Positions 1-8,246 of a DNA stretch of 64,000 nucleotides are shown here, one piece after another (the first letter of the stretch is position 1; the number at the start of each line of letters is the position of its first letter). The translations under genes and the position numbers were made by a program. The stretch covers positions 4,154,001 to 4,218,000 of the forward strand of contig NZ_AP022563.1 in assembly GCF_010726645.1 (NCBI RefSeq). The letters are read 5' to 3'. Below the pieces are notes generated by a model. The model was not told where the DNA came from, searched no databases, and was given only the letters and a program-made list of their open reading frames with translations. This DNA comes from Mycolicibacterium duvalii. Its GTDB lineage: Bacteria; Actinomycetota; Actinomycetes; Mycobacteriales; Mycobacteriaceae.

Positions 1-919
1 ACCGTTCGATGAAGGCGTCGTAGATCGCATCGTGGACCAGGATCCGGCTGGCGCACGCGCAGCTCTGACCGGACTGCATCAGCGGACCCTGATGCGCCGA
101 CCGGGCCGCCGCGATGTCGAGATCGGCGTCGGCGAAGACGATGTTGGCCGACTTACCTCCGAGTTCGGTGACGACCGGGGTCAGATTCTCGGCCGCTGCC
201 GTCAGGACGGCGCGGGCGGTATACCCACCCCCGGTGAAGTGGATCTTGCCGATATCCGGGTGCCGCACCAGCGCCTCTGCGCCGACGGCCGCGGCGGGCA
301 CGATATTCACCAGCCCTGGTGGTAGGCCTGCTTCGAGACAGAGCTCGCCGAGGCGCAGCGCGGCCAGCGGCGCCTCCTCGGACGGTTTGAACACCACGGC
401 ATTTCCTGCGGCCAGCGCCGGGGCAACACAGGACGCGGCGACCACCAGGGCACCGTTCCATGGGGCGATTACCCCCACGACCCCGTAGGGTTCGCGTTCG
501 ATCAAATTGAGGTCGGTGCTGCCGTCGATCGGGGTACTGGACCCGTGCGGCTTGTCGACATAACCGGCGAAGTGGCGGAGAAACTGTTCGACCATGACGG
601 CGTTGCCGGCATACGAGATCGGTACCCCGTAGTCGTGGGTGTTGAGTTCGGCAAGCTCGTCGAGGTGTTCATGCACCACGTCGGCGAGGTCGATCAGCGC
701 GTCGCGCCGTCGGTCCACACCCAGCGCAGCCCACTGGCGCTGAGCGGCCCGGGCGGTCGTGACAGCGAGATCGATTTCCTCGGGACCGGCCAACGCCACA
801 GTCGCGTTGCGTTCGCCCGTGCCCGGGTAGATGTGTGAGTGCGGGTCAACTGATGTCGACGTGATCCGGTCCGGCCCGATGAGCAGTCCCGCGATCGAAC
901 TCCGCAGAATAGTCGTCAT
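1..919 (-). CDS. Aldehyde dehydrogenase, partial (C-terminus beyond left edge)
   Basis: This is an NAD(P)-dependent aldehyde dehydrogenase that would oxidise an aldehyde to its acid. About 306 of roughly 480 expected residues are present, and the 3' end lies outside the window. Visible family motifs are APWNGALV (cofactor site), TGGGYTARAV, the glutamate motif ELGGKSAN and the catalytic-cysteine motif GQSCACASR near the cut end. The ATG at 919 overlaps the stop of the upstream double-CMD gene (ATGA), so the two are translationally coupled. It is the last visible gene of an operon with two mycofactocin-type SDRs, which suggests alcohol to aldehyde to acid oxidation. The substrate cannot be read from the sequence. 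Confidence 0.9.
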   Translation of the reverse strand, partial: MTTILRSSIAGLLIGPDRITSTSVDPHSHIYPGTGERNATVALAGPEEIDLAVTTARAAQRQWAALGVDRRRDALIDLADVVHEHLDELAELNTHDYGVPISYAGNAVMVEQFLRHFAGYVDKPHGSSTPIDGSTDLNLIEREPYGVVGVIAPWNGALVVAASCVAPALAAGNAVVFKPSEEAPLAALRLGELCLEAGLPPGLVNIVPAAAVGAEALVRHPDIGKIHFTGGGYTARAVLTAAAENLTPVVTELGGKSANIVFADADLDIAAARSAHQGPLMQSGQSCACASRILVHDAIYDAFIER

Positions 920-1728
920 GAGGCGCCGGTCGCCTCGTCGGCCCATTCCTGAGCGACCCGTCGCTTCTGCTCAGCGACCACCTGGTTGAGATGTGAGCCT
1001 TTGGGCCAGCCGTAGTGAGCCGCGAAATGCAGGACTACCTCGTCCATTTCGTCGAACGAGACTTCCCGGCTCTTCAAGGCGGCGTAGACGTGGCTCACGA
1101 TCGGGTAGGGGGCGTCTTGGAACGCGACACAGGCCACGGTGATCAGACGCCTCTCCTTCATGCCCAGTCCTGGCCGCAACCACATCTCGCCGAACACGAA
1201 GTTGAGGATCCCGGCACCTTGAAAAGGGTTGTCCCGCACTGGGGCGTACGGCAGGCAATTGATCACCCTGAAAGCTTCTTCGCCGACCGCCAGACGCGCT
1301 TCGGGATCGCTCGGTGTGCTCAAAGGCAACAGCGGTTCGGGCGGGGGGAGCGGCAGACCGCGGTCACGATGGATGTGTTCCCACTCCTCGTCGACGACCA
1401 TGTTGAACCGTGACGCCTTGGGCCATCCGCCGTACACGGCGAAATGCAAAACGGTTTCCCGCATCTCGCCGATGCTGATATCGCCGCTGTTGAGCGCCGC
1501 ATACACGTGGTCACGCAGCGGTCGCTCGGCGTCGGCGGCTGCTGCACAGGGCAGCGTGACGAACCGGCGCTCCCGGCGCGTCAGCCCGGGACGTCGCCAC
1601 ACCTCGGCGAACACGAAGTCCAACAGGTGCGTCGTCACCGGCGATTCATCCTGTGGAGCCGGCAGTGTCATGATGTCGGCGTAGGCGCGTCTCCCACGTT
1701 CAACCCTGTTGGAGGCAGCTTCGGTCAC
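916..1728 (-). CDS. Double carboxymuconolactone decarboxylase-like protein
   Basis: This 270-residue protein contains two tandem CMD/AhpD-like domains. The repeats are recognisable from the paired phrases WRRPGLTRRERRFVT / WLRPGLGMKERRLIT and DHVYAALNSGDIS / SHVYAALKSREVS. Neither repeat has the CxxC pair of peroxidatic AhpD; each has one Cys and a conserved His, so a lyase, decarboxylase or structural role is more likely. I chose GTG 1728 because GGAG lies 7 nt upstream; GTG 1761, just after the upstream SDR stop, is the alternative. It sits between an SDR and an aldehyde dehydrogenase with overlapping or near-overlapping starts, so it belongs to the same catabolic operon. The substrate is unknown. 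Confidence 0.8.
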   Translation of the reverse strand: MTEAASNRVERGRRAYADIMTLPAPQDESPVTTHLLDFVFAEVWRRPGLTRRERRFVTLPCAAAADAERPLRDHVYAALNSGDISIGEMRETVLHFAVYGGWPKASRFNMVVDEEWEHIHRDRGLPLPPPEPLLPLSTPSDPEARLAVGEEAFRVINCLPYAPVRDNPFQGAGILNFVFGEMWLRPGLGMKERRLITVACVAFQDAPYPIVSHVYAALKSREVSFDEMDEVVLHFAAHYGWPKGSHLNQVVAEQKRRVAQEWADEATGAS

Positions 1729-1763
1729 GTCAAGCTCCTTCCTCTTGCCTGGTTGTCTCACGA

Positions 1764-2567
1764 TCAGCGGATCGTGACGCCGGCGTCGACCTTGAATTCC
1801 AGGCCGGTGACGTAGCGTGCCTCGTCAGACACCAGGAACAGCACGGCGTTACTGATGTCGACGGCCTCTGCCATCACGATCGGCAGTGCGTTCTGGAAGA
1901 TCGGTGCCAGGTCGGCACGCCGGTCGTGCAGGAGCGCGTGCAACGACGCGGGTTGCATTCCGGTGGGCACACCTGTCGGGTGCACCGTGTTGACCCGGAT
2001 GTTCACCGACGCAAGCTCGTTGGCCAGCGCCTTACTCATCCCGACGACACCGGCCTTGGATGCGGTGTATGGCGTGTGCAAGGGCGAGCCCTTGATTCCG
2101 GCAGACGAGCTGATGTTGACCAGACTGCCGCCGCGGTCGACGAGGTGCGGGATGGCCGCCCGGCAGGTGTTCCAGGTGCCGATCAGGTTGACGTCGACGA
2201 CGGTGCGCCACTGCTCCGCCGTCGTGGTGTCCCACGTGCCCCCCGTCAGCACCCCGGCATTGGCCACCGACGCATCCAGGCCACCCAATTGGGCAGCACC
2301 GTCGTCGACCGCCGCTTTCAGCGCCTCCTCGTCACGCACGTCGACGATGTGCGCGACGACGCGCCGGCCCTTAGCTTCGACGAGGCCTACCGTCTCGGCG
2401 AGTTCTTCGGCTGTGGCGAGCGGGTATTCGATGCTCGGCAGAGACGTGCAGATGTCGACGAGAATGAGGTCAGCTCCCTCCTCTGCCAGGCGGACGGCGT
2501 GGCTGCGGCCCATACCGCGGGCGGCCCCGGTGACCAGGACCCGCTTGCCTTCAACGCGCCCGTTCAT
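1764..2567 (-). CDS. Mycofactocin-coupled SDR oxidoreductase
   Basis: This 267-residue short-chain dehydrogenase has the dinucleotide motif TGAARGMG (about residues 14-21), NAG, a catalytic serine in SSSAG, and YTASK. The stretch GRSHAVRLAEEGADLILVDI and the inserted segment with YPLATAEELAETVGLVE are typical of the mycofactocin-associated SDR subfamily, whose bound nicotinamide is recycled through the redox peptide cofactor mycofactocin. It probably oxidises a secondary or primary alcohol. Its ATG overlaps the stop of the preceding SDR by 4 nt (ATGA). The pairing with a second SDR of the same subfamily suggests successive or alternative alcohol oxidations. The substrate is not inferable. Confidence 0.9.
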   Translation of the reverse strand: MNGRVEGKRVLVTGAARGMGRSHAVRLAEEGADLILVDICTSLPSIEYPLATAEELAETVGLVEAKGRRVVAHIVDVRDEEALKAAVDDGAAQLGGLDASVANAGVLTGGTWDTTTAEQWRTVVDVNLIGTWNTCRAAIPHLVDRGGSLVNISSSAGIKGSPLHTPYTASKAGVVGMSKALANELASVNIRVNTVHPTGVPTGMQPASLHALLHDRRADLAPIFQNALPIVMAEAVDISNAVLFLVSDEARYVTGLEFKVDAGVTIR

Positions 2568-3394
2568 AGCTTGTTGCAGAAGCCGGCGTCGACCGGGAAG
2601 GTGACCCCGGTGACATACTTCCCCGCGTCCGAGACCAAATACGCGACAGCCTCGCTGACATCCTCCGGTTCGAGCAGCCCGATCGGCATCGGGTTCTGTA
2701 GATGCGGGCCGCCGTCGGGGTAGTTCTCCAGGAATGCCGTCATGGCCGGATTGACCGCCATCATCGTGTTGACGGCGGTCGGGTGCACGGTGTTAACGCG
2801 AATACTCTGGGGCGCAAGTGCGTTGGCGAGCGTGCGCATCAATCCGACGATCCCGTGCTTGGAGGCCGCGTAACCCAGTCCGCCGCCCTGCATGCCTCCG
2901 AAGCCCTTCAAACCGGCGGTTGAGCTGGTGAACACAATCGACCCGCCCCGCGCTCCGGCGATCAGATGCGGTATCGCGGCTTTGGCGGTGTGGAAGGATC
3001 CCACCAGATTCACATCGACCACATCGGTCCACATCTGCAGGTCTTCCTCAATGGTCAACTCCCGAAAAGCCATCGTGGCAATGCCGGCGTTGGCACACAC
3101 GATGTCCAGGCGCCCGAAGCGCTCGACCCCGCTGTCGAGTACCGACTTGAGGGCGCCGAAGTCGCGGACGTCAGCCACCGACCCCACCATCCTGCCGCCC
3201 GCCGCTTCCACCAGCGCGATCGTCTCGTCGAGTTCATCGCGCGAGGACATCGGGTAGCCGTTGGACTCGATATCGGCGCAGATGTCCACGCCGATGATGT
3301 CCGCGCCGTCGGAAGCCAGCCGGACCGCATGGCTGCGTCCTTGCCCGCGAGCCACGCCGGTGATGAAGGCGACTTTGCCGTCCAGAGAACCCAT
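2564..3394 (-). CDS. Mycofactocin-coupled SDR oxidoreductase (first gene of operon)
   Basis: From ATG 3394 this is a 276-residue SDR with TGVARGQGRSH, NAGIA, SSTAG and YAASKHG (catalytic Ser, Tyr and Lys all present). The subfamily-specific segment YPMSSRDELDETIALVE marks it as mycofactocin-coupled. I prefer ATG 3394 (GAGGAG just upstream) to the in-frame start at 3460, because the longer form would run through the palindromic operator region at 3442-3479. It heads the leftward operon SDR-SDR-CMD-ALDH, divergent from the TetR gene at 3499, which is the likely local repressor. The physiological alcohol is unknown. Confidence 0.88.
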   Translation of the reverse strand: MGSLDGKVAFITGVARGQGRSHAVRLASDGADIIGVDICADIESNGYPMSSRDELDETIALVEAAGGRMVGSVADVRDFGALKSVLDSGVERFGRLDIVCANAGIATMAFRELTIEEDLQMWTDVVDVNLVGSFHTAKAAIPHLIAGARGGSIVFTSSTAGLKGFGGMQGGGLGYAASKHGIVGLMRTLANALAPQSIRVNTVHPTAVNTMMAVNPAMTAFLENYPDGGPHLQNPMPIGLLEPEDVSEAVAYLVSDAGKYVTGVTFPVDAGFCNKL

Positions 3395-3441
3395 TGCTCC
3401 TCGTTTCGTTGCAGACACCGGTCGGAGGTCCGTCGTGATTC

Positions 3442-3458
3442 GAGTAACCGAATTACTC
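3442..3458. promoter_or_regulatory. Operator-like inverted repeat 1 (SDR operon / TetR)
   Basis: The sequence GAGTAA-CCGAA-TTACTC has perfect 6-nt arms. It lies between the divergent SDR operon and TetR gene and shares the GTAACCG core with the palindrome at 3467-3479. This is typical of paired sites for an adjacent TetR repressor. The binding protein is inferred. Confidence 0.6.
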
Positions 3459-3466
3459 ACGATAAA

Positions 3467-3479
3467 GTAACCGGGTTAC
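3467..3479. promoter_or_regulatory. Operator-like inverted repeat 2 (SDR operon / TetR)
   Basis: GTAACC-G-GGTTAC is a perfect 13-nt palindrome, 20 nt before the TetR start codon and 23 nt (centre to centre) from repeat 1. The position suits autorepression and control of the divergent operon. Confidence 0.6.
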
Positions 3480-3498
3480 ACACGGAAAGGCAAGGGCT

Positions 3499-4110
3499 AT
3501 GACCGCAGGTGTTCCAGCGCGAAGCGACGGTGACCGACTACTCGATGCCGTCCTCGACATATTGGAGACCGAGGGCTATGAGGCAGTCCAGCTCCGTGAA
3601 GTCGCCCGCCGGGCGCGTAGCTCGCTCGCGACCATCTACAAGCGCTATGCGACCCGCGACGACTTGATCATCGCCGCGCTGGAGTACTGGATGCAGCAGC
3701 ACCGCTACGCGGGAGTCACCGTCCGGACACGGGAGGCCGGGACGACGCTGCATCAGGGACTGATGGGGCTGCTACGCACGATCTTTGAACCATGGGAGCG
3801 GCACCCGCACATGCTCACGGCCTACTTCCGGGTGCGTTCGTCACCCAAGGGGAAGCAGCTGTTCCGGTTCGGGTTGGACATCGTCGCCCCTGCCGGTCTG
3901 AAGGTGCTGGCCGGCGTCGACGACGAATTCGTCGCGCATCTCGACTCCATCGTCTCCAGCTTGATCTACGGCTTGCTCGGCCGCTTCTGTGCCGGGGAGA
4001 TCGCTGTCACCGACATCTTGCTCACTCTGGACCGGGCGGTGTACTGGCTGGCTCAAGGTTACGAATTCCAGGCTCTCAAGCAGTCCGGAACCATGACGTC
4101 CCAGTCGTAG
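3499..4110 (+). CDS. TetR family transcriptional regulator
   Basis: This 203-residue regulator has an N-terminal TetR helix-turn-helix (about residues 13-60; QLREVARRARSSLATIYKRYATRDDLI) and a helical C-terminal ligand domain. GGAAAGG precedes the ATG. It is divergent from the mycofactocin-SDR operon, with two palindromes in the 104-bp gap, so it most likely represses that operon and itself in response to the substrate or its CoA ester. It is not close enough to KstR or KstR2 for me to name it. Confidence 0.85.
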   Translation: MTAGVPARSDGDRLLDAVLDILETEGYEAVQLREVARRARSSLATIYKRYATRDDLIIAALEYWMQQHRYAGVTVRTREAGTTLHQGLMGLLRTIFEPWERHPHMLTAYFRVRSSPKGKQLFRFGLDIVAPAGLKVLAGVDDEFVAHLDSIVSSLIYGLLGRFCAGEIAVTDILLTLDRAVYWLAQGYEFQALKQSGTMTSQS

Positions 4111-4189
4111 GCGGCATCACCTGCGTGCGTCCGGCCGTGATTCGTGCCCGGAGGCGTTTCCCGGCCGCGACGTCGGGAACCCCCCGTCT

Positions 4190-4519
4190 ATGACCAACGA
4201 CCGTGACTTCGCCGAGAAACGGCTCGAGAAGGCGGGGGTGTTCCGCGCAGCGGCCACCTATGTGGGTGCCGTCGTCGCGGTGGCCGCTGTGGTGTTCGTG
4301 TTCTTCCTGGTCGCCGCGCGCGACTCGGAGTTCGTCGCGTGGCTGGTGCCGGGGGTCTTCCTGGCCGGCGGCATCGGCGCGTTCGTCAAGACCTACCGGG
4401 AATGGAAGGCCGAGCGCGGCTGGGCAGCCTGGCAGGGCGCCGGATGGTTCCTGCTGCTTCTCGTGCTGGTGACTCTCGCCGTGCCCGGCATGGTGATGAT
4501 GGCCGGCGCGGTGGAGTAG
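4190..4519 (+). CDS. Small membrane protein, hypothetical
   Basis: This 109-residue protein has three clear hydrophobic segments (about residues 20-43, 48-65 and 82-106). A short charged stretch, KTYREWKAERGW, lies between the second and third. No catalytic motif is visible. It lies convergent to fadD2 with a 7-nt gap, and no functional partner is evident. The start is the first ATG of the frame and is only moderately supported. Confidence 0.7.
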   Translation: MTNDRDFAEKRLEKAGVFRAAATYVGAVVAVAAVVFVFFLVAARDSEFVAWLVPGVFLAGGIGAFVKTYREWKAERGWAAWQGAGWFLLLLVLVTLAVPGMVMMAGAVE

Positions 4520-4526
4520 GCGCGAG

Positions 4527-6218
4527 TTACTCCACGTCCATGTCGCGCAGCTCGCGCTTGAGGATCTTGCCCGTGGGGTTGCGCGGCAGCTCGTCGAGGA
4601 AGACGACCTCGCGCGGCACCTTGTAGCGGGCCAGGTTCTCGCGGACGTAGACCTTGATGTCCTCCTCGGTGATGCTCGCGCCCTCGACCTTCACCACGAA
4701 CGCCCGCAGCCGGGCGCCCCACTCCTTGTCCTCGACACCCAGCGCGGTGGCCTCGACCACCTCGGGATGGCCGCCGATGAGGTCCTCGACCTCTGCTGGG
4801 AACACGTTCTCGCCACCGGAGACGATCATCTCGTCGTCGCGGCCGCTGACATAGAGCAGGTCGTTGTCGTCGAAGTACCCGACGTCACCGGAGGACATCA
4901 GCCCGTCGATGATCTGCTTGTGTCCACCGCCGGTGTAACCCTCGAACGGGAAGAAGTTGCCGACGAAGATGCGACCCACCTCGCCGCGCGGCAGCTCGTT
5001 GCCGTTGTCGTCGAGGATCTTGACCTTCATGCCCTTGACCACCGGCCCGACGGTGGCCGGGTTGATCGAAAGGTGTTGCGGCCCAGCGATCGCGGCATAG
5101 GCGACCTCGGTCGACCCGTACAGGTTGTAGACCACCGGCCCGAGGTCCTTCAGTGCCCTGGTGGCCAGCTCGGCGCCCAGCTGTGAGCCCGACACGAACA
5201 CGATCCGCAGCGACGACAGATCCGGCTTCGGGCTGGTCTTGTCGAGCTCGTCGAGCATGCGCGAGAGCATCACCGGCACCACCACGATCGCGGTGACCTT
5301 GTGCTTCTCGATGTCGGCCAGCACGTTGGCCGGCTTGAACCGGCGCCGCAGCACCAGGGTGCTGCCCAGCATCATCGCGATGGTCGCGTGCAGGAAGCCC
5401 AGCGCGTGGAACATCGGCGCCGGCAGCGAGGTGACTTCCTTGGCCTTGAACGGCACCGACGACAGGATGCCGCCGATCGGCGCCAGCGACGGCGGGGCAC
5501 TGCGGTTGGCGCCTTTCGGGGTGCCGGTGGTGCCGCTGGTCAGGATGATGATCGACGAGTGCTTGGTGGCCTTGGGCGGCGGTGCGGCGTTGGTGCGGGC
5601 GATCAGTTCCTCGAGGGTCTCGTCGGTGCTGCCCGACGGCTCGTCTTTATCCGGGTTCACGCCGAGGGCGCGCAGCCGCCCGAGTTCGGGCTCGGCCTGT
5701 GACACCGCCTTGGTGTACTCGTCGTCATAGATGATCAGCTTGCCGCCCTCGCGCTCGTTGACCTCTTTGATCTGCGGCCCGGAGAACTCGCTGTTGAGAA
5801 GGATGATGCGCGCGCCGACCCGCGCGGCCCCGTAGAGCGCGACCAGGAACCACCGGTGGTTGCGTGCCAGAATCGCCACCCCGTCGCCGCCTTTGACCCC
5901 TTTGGCCAGCAGCCCGTTGGCGACCGCGTTGGCCGCGTCGTTGAGTTCGCCGAAGGTCATCTCGCCGTCCTCGTCGATCACGGCGGTGCGGTGCGGGTGA
6001 CGACGCGCGTTGAGCGCCGGGATCATCCCGATCTCGCCCCAGCGCCGGATGTCGGCCAGCAGCGCGGCCATGTCCTGCGGCGCCTCCAGTTTGAGGGCGC
6101 CTGCCTCGAACATCTTGCGGGCGTAGTGCAGCTCGGCGGAACCGCGCTCGACGTACTTACCTACCGACTGCTGAAGTTTGGCCGCAGTCTGCAATGAGAG
6201 ATCAGCGAGCTTTGACAT
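4527..6218 (-). CDS. fadD2: Fatty-acid--CoA ligase FadD2
   Basis: This 563-residue member of the ANL adenylating family activates a fatty or other carboxylic acid to its acyl-AMP and then the CoA thioester. Visible motifs are the P-loop TSGTTGTPKG (about residue 226), YGSTE, the SGDVGYFDDND region, SGRDDEMIVSGGENVFP, and the C-terminal catalytic lysine in PTGKILKRELR. Length and its head-to-head position beside a LigD-type polymerase match M. tuberculosis fadD2 (Rv0270) and Rv0269c. No signal peptide is seen, so it is cytoplasmic or membrane-associated. The substrate range is not predictable from sequence. Confidence 0.88.
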   Translation of the reverse strand: MSKLADLSLQTAAKLQQSVGKYVERGSAELHYARKMFEAGALKLEAPQDMAALLADIRRWGEIGMIPALNARRHPHRTAVIDEDGEMTFGELNDAANAVANGLLAKGVKGGDGVAILARNHRWFLVALYGAARVGARIILLNSEFSGPQIKEVNEREGGKLIIYDDEYTKAVSQAEPELGRLRALGVNPDKDEPSGSTDETLEELIARTNAAPPPKATKHSSIIILTSGTTGTPKGANRSAPPSLAPIGGILSSVPFKAKEVTSLPAPMFHALGFLHATIAMMLGSTLVLRRRFKPANVLADIEKHKVTAIVVVPVMLSRMLDELDKTSPKPDLSSLRIVFVSGSQLGAELATRALKDLGPVVYNLYGSTEVAYAAIAGPQHLSINPATVGPVVKGMKVKILDDNGNELPRGEVGRIFVGNFFPFEGYTGGGHKQIIDGLMSSGDVGYFDDNDLLYVSGRDDEMIVSGGENVFPAEVEDLIGGHPEVVEATALGVEDKEWGARLRAFVVKVEGASITEEDIKVYVRENLARYKVPREVVFLDELPRNPTGKILKRELRDMDVE

Positions 6219-6277
6219 GCGACAACTCTAGGTGACAACGGGGACCGCCATTCCCGGAACCGGTGACTGACGCCGCC

Positions 6278-6283
6278 TACGAT
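6278..6283 (+). promoter_or_regulatory. -10 element for leaderless LigD-polymerase gene
   Basis: TACGAT lies 7 nt before the ATG at 6291, placing transcription initiation at or next to the start codon. No Shine-Dalgarno is visible. Confidence 0.5.
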
Positions 6284-6290
6284 CGAGGGC

Positions 6291-7529
6291 ATGGCCGCGG
6301 CGCAGCATTTCGACGTCGGCGGCATCGCCGTGCCGATCACCCACCCGGAGAAGGTGGTGTTCGGCGACCTCGGCGTCACCAAGCTGGATCTGATGCGCTA
6401 CTACACCGCGGTCGCCGACGGCGCCGTGCGCGGGGTGGCCGACCGGCCGATGATCCTGAAACGGTTCGTCAAGGGCATCGACGTCGAGGCGGTGTTCCAG
6501 AAGCGCGCGCCCCAGAAGCGACCGGACTTCGTCGACGTCGCCGAGCTGAAGTACGCCTCGGGGACGTCGGCCGCGGAAGCCGTGTTGCACAACGCCGCCG
6601 GTCTGGTGTGGGCGGTGAACCTGGGCTGCGTCGACCTCAACCCGCACCCGGTGCGCGCCGACGACCTCGAGCATCCCGACGAACTGCGCGTCGACCTGGA
6701 CCCGATGCCGGGCGTGGGGTGGCGCCAGATCCTCGACGTGGCGTTCGTGGCCAGAGAGGTGCTGGAGGACCACGGGCTGGTGGCCTGGCCGAAGACGTCG
6801 GGGTCGCGGGGCTTCCACATCTACGCGCGGATCCACCGGCGCTGGCCGTTCAAGGCCGTCCGGCTCGCCGCGCAGACCATCGCCCGCGAGGTCGAGCGGC
6901 GGGCTCCCGAATCGGCGACCGCGCGATGGTGGAAGGAGGAGCGCCACGGGGTATTCGTCGACTTCAACCAGAACGCGAAGGACCGCACGGTGGCCTCGGC
7001 GTACTCGGTGCGCGCCACCCCGGACGCCCGGGTCTCCACGCCGCTGCTGTGGTCGGAGGTCGCCGATTGCCGTCCCGAACGGTTCACCATCGCGACGGTG
7101 CCGCAGCGCCTCGAATCACAGGGCGACCCGTGGGAGGGCATGGACGACCACCCCGGGTCGCTGGACTCGTTGCTCGAACTGGCCGAGCGGCTCGGGCCGG
7201 CGGAGAAGGCGCCCGCGGGCGCGCGGCGCTCCGCCAACGGGCGACGGCAGTCGTCGATGCCGTTGATCGAGATCGCCCGCACCAAGACCAAGGACGAGGC
7301 GATGTCGGCGCTGCGGCAGTGGCAGGACAAGTATCCGGCGGCCTCCGAAAAGTTGGCGCCCGCAGACATTCTCGTCGACGGCATGCGCGGGCCCAGTTCG
7401 ATCTGGTACCGGATCCGGATCAACCTGCAGCACGTCCCGGAGGACACCCGGCCCCCGCAGGAAGAACTTCTGGCCGACTACAGCCCCTGGGAGAACTACA
7501 CCGGGGCCCAGCAGGCGCCCCGCGACTGA
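6291..7529 (+). CDS. LigD-type polymerase/primase domain protein (NHEJ-type, stand-alone)
   Basis: This 412-residue archaeo-eukaryotic-primase-like enzyme resembles the polymerase domain of LigD and the Rv0269c/PolD2 family. It has the metal-binding motif DLDP (about residue 136) and SGSRGFHIYARI, the conserved Ser/His nucleotide-binding motif. There is no ligase or nuclease domain. Such enzymes add ribo- or deoxyribonucleotides at DNA ends and gaps during repair. It is divergent from fadD2, an arrangement I recall as conserved in mycobacteria. The gene appears leaderless, with TACGAT 7 nt before ATG. Confidence 0.85.
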   Translation: MAAAQHFDVGGIAVPITHPEKVVFGDLGVTKLDLMRYYTAVADGAVRGVADRPMILKRFVKGIDVEAVFQKRAPQKRPDFVDVAELKYASGTSAAEAVLHNAAGLVWAVNLGCVDLNPHPVRADDLEHPDELRVDLDPMPGVGWRQILDVAFVAREVLEDHGLVAWPKTSGSRGFHIYARIHRRWPFKAVRLAAQTIAREVERRAPESATARWWKEERHGVFVDFNQNAKDRTVASAYSVRATPDARVSTPLLWSEVADCRPERFTIATVPQRLESQGDPWEGMDDHPGSLDSLLELAERLGPAEKAPAGARRSANGRRQSSMPLIEIARTKTKDEAMSALRQWQDKYPAASEKLAPADILVDGMRGPSSIWYRIRINLQHVPEDTRPPQEELLADYSPWENYTGAQQAPRD

Positions 7530-7679
7530 AGTTACCGACGAGTTTGCTACCCGGCGCCCGTTCTCAGTTCTTACCGAAGTATTAGTCGTTACTCCCCGCA
7601 ACCTTAAATTGCCTCACTACCTTGACTCTTGTATCGCCCGAAGGTGGGCCACGTCAGTACGGGAATCGAGGAGGTCGCG

Positions 7680-8087
7680 ATGTACGGCAATCCGACGTTC
7701 GACTGTGGTGGTGCCGATATCCACGCGCACTGCCGCCAGCTCGCCTGCGTGGTGCGCATCAGTGGTCGACTCGACGGGTCCAACCTCGACCGGGCCACCG
7801 CCTACACCCGGCGGTTCATCCTCGCCGAGAAACCGTTCGTCCTCGATCTCAGTGACGTGAGTTCGTTTGCCGACGAGGCTGTCTCGCTGTTGTTCGTCGT
7901 CGACGACGTGTGCGCTGCCGCCGGCGTGCAGTGGTCCCTGGTGGCCAGCCGCCCCGTCGAGCAGGCGCTGCGCGACCAGGGCATCGAGTTCGACTCGGCC
8001 GGCTCGGTTCCCGAGGCGCTCAACGACTTCGCCGATGCGATGGTCGCCCGCCGCCAACTGCTTCCCCTGCTCACCAAGACCGCGTAA
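7680..8087 (+). CDS. STAS-domain protein (anti-sigma-factor-antagonist-like)
   Basis: This 135-residue protein is a single STAS domain of the anti-anti-sigma type. In that family an unphosphorylated antagonist binds the anti-sigma kinase and frees an alternative sigma factor such as SigF. ATG 7680 has AGGAGG 5 nt upstream and is clearly the start. The domain is recognisable from RISGRLDGSNLDRA and PFVLDLSDVSSFADEAVSLLF. At the usual phosphorylation position, D-S/T-S-G, this protein reads ADEAV, so the normal phosphorylatable residue appears absent. The 150-bp gap before it holds no other gene. It might instead be a non-phosphorylatable decoy or have another STAS role. Confidence 0.8.
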   Translation: MYGNPTFDCGGADIHAHCRQLACVVRISGRLDGSNLDRATAYTRRFILAEKPFVLDLSDVSSFADEAVSLLFVVDDVCAAAGVQWSLVASRPVEQALRDQGIEFDSAGSVPEALNDFADAMVARRQLLPLLTKTA

Positions 8088-8095
8088 GGATCATC

Positions 8096-8182
8096 GTGCT
8101 ACTTGACGTTCGTTGGCTCCGTTACCTGCTTCATCGCCGCCAGAGGTCACACGCCGAGCGCCTCGCGCTCCCGGCCGCCTGA
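8096..8182 (+). CDS. Possible small ORF, 28 residues
   Basis: A GTG-started frame encodes a basic 28-residue peptide beginning VLLDVRWLRYLLHRRQ. AAGGA lies 6 nt upstream and overlaps the stop of the STAS gene. Its size, Arg richness and position upstream of another gene recall actinobacterial leader peptides, but it lacks the cysteines of the known attenuator type. Without conservation data it could be noncoding. Confidence 0.3.
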   Translation: MLLDVRWLRYLLHRRQRSHAERLALPAA

Positions 8183-8234
8183 GCCGTCCGCTCCCGACCG
8201 ACGAGTTGGCCGACAGTCGGTGCACGCGCTGAAT

Positions 8235-8240
8235 TAGTGT
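8235..8240 (+). promoter_or_regulatory. -10 element for leaderless acyl-CoA dehydrogenase operon
   Basis: TAGTGT lies exactly 6 nt before the ATG at 8247, which has no Shine-Dalgarno. This fits leaderless transcription of the acyl-CoA dehydrogenase pair. Confidence 0.5.
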
Positions 8241-8246
8241 GCAGCT

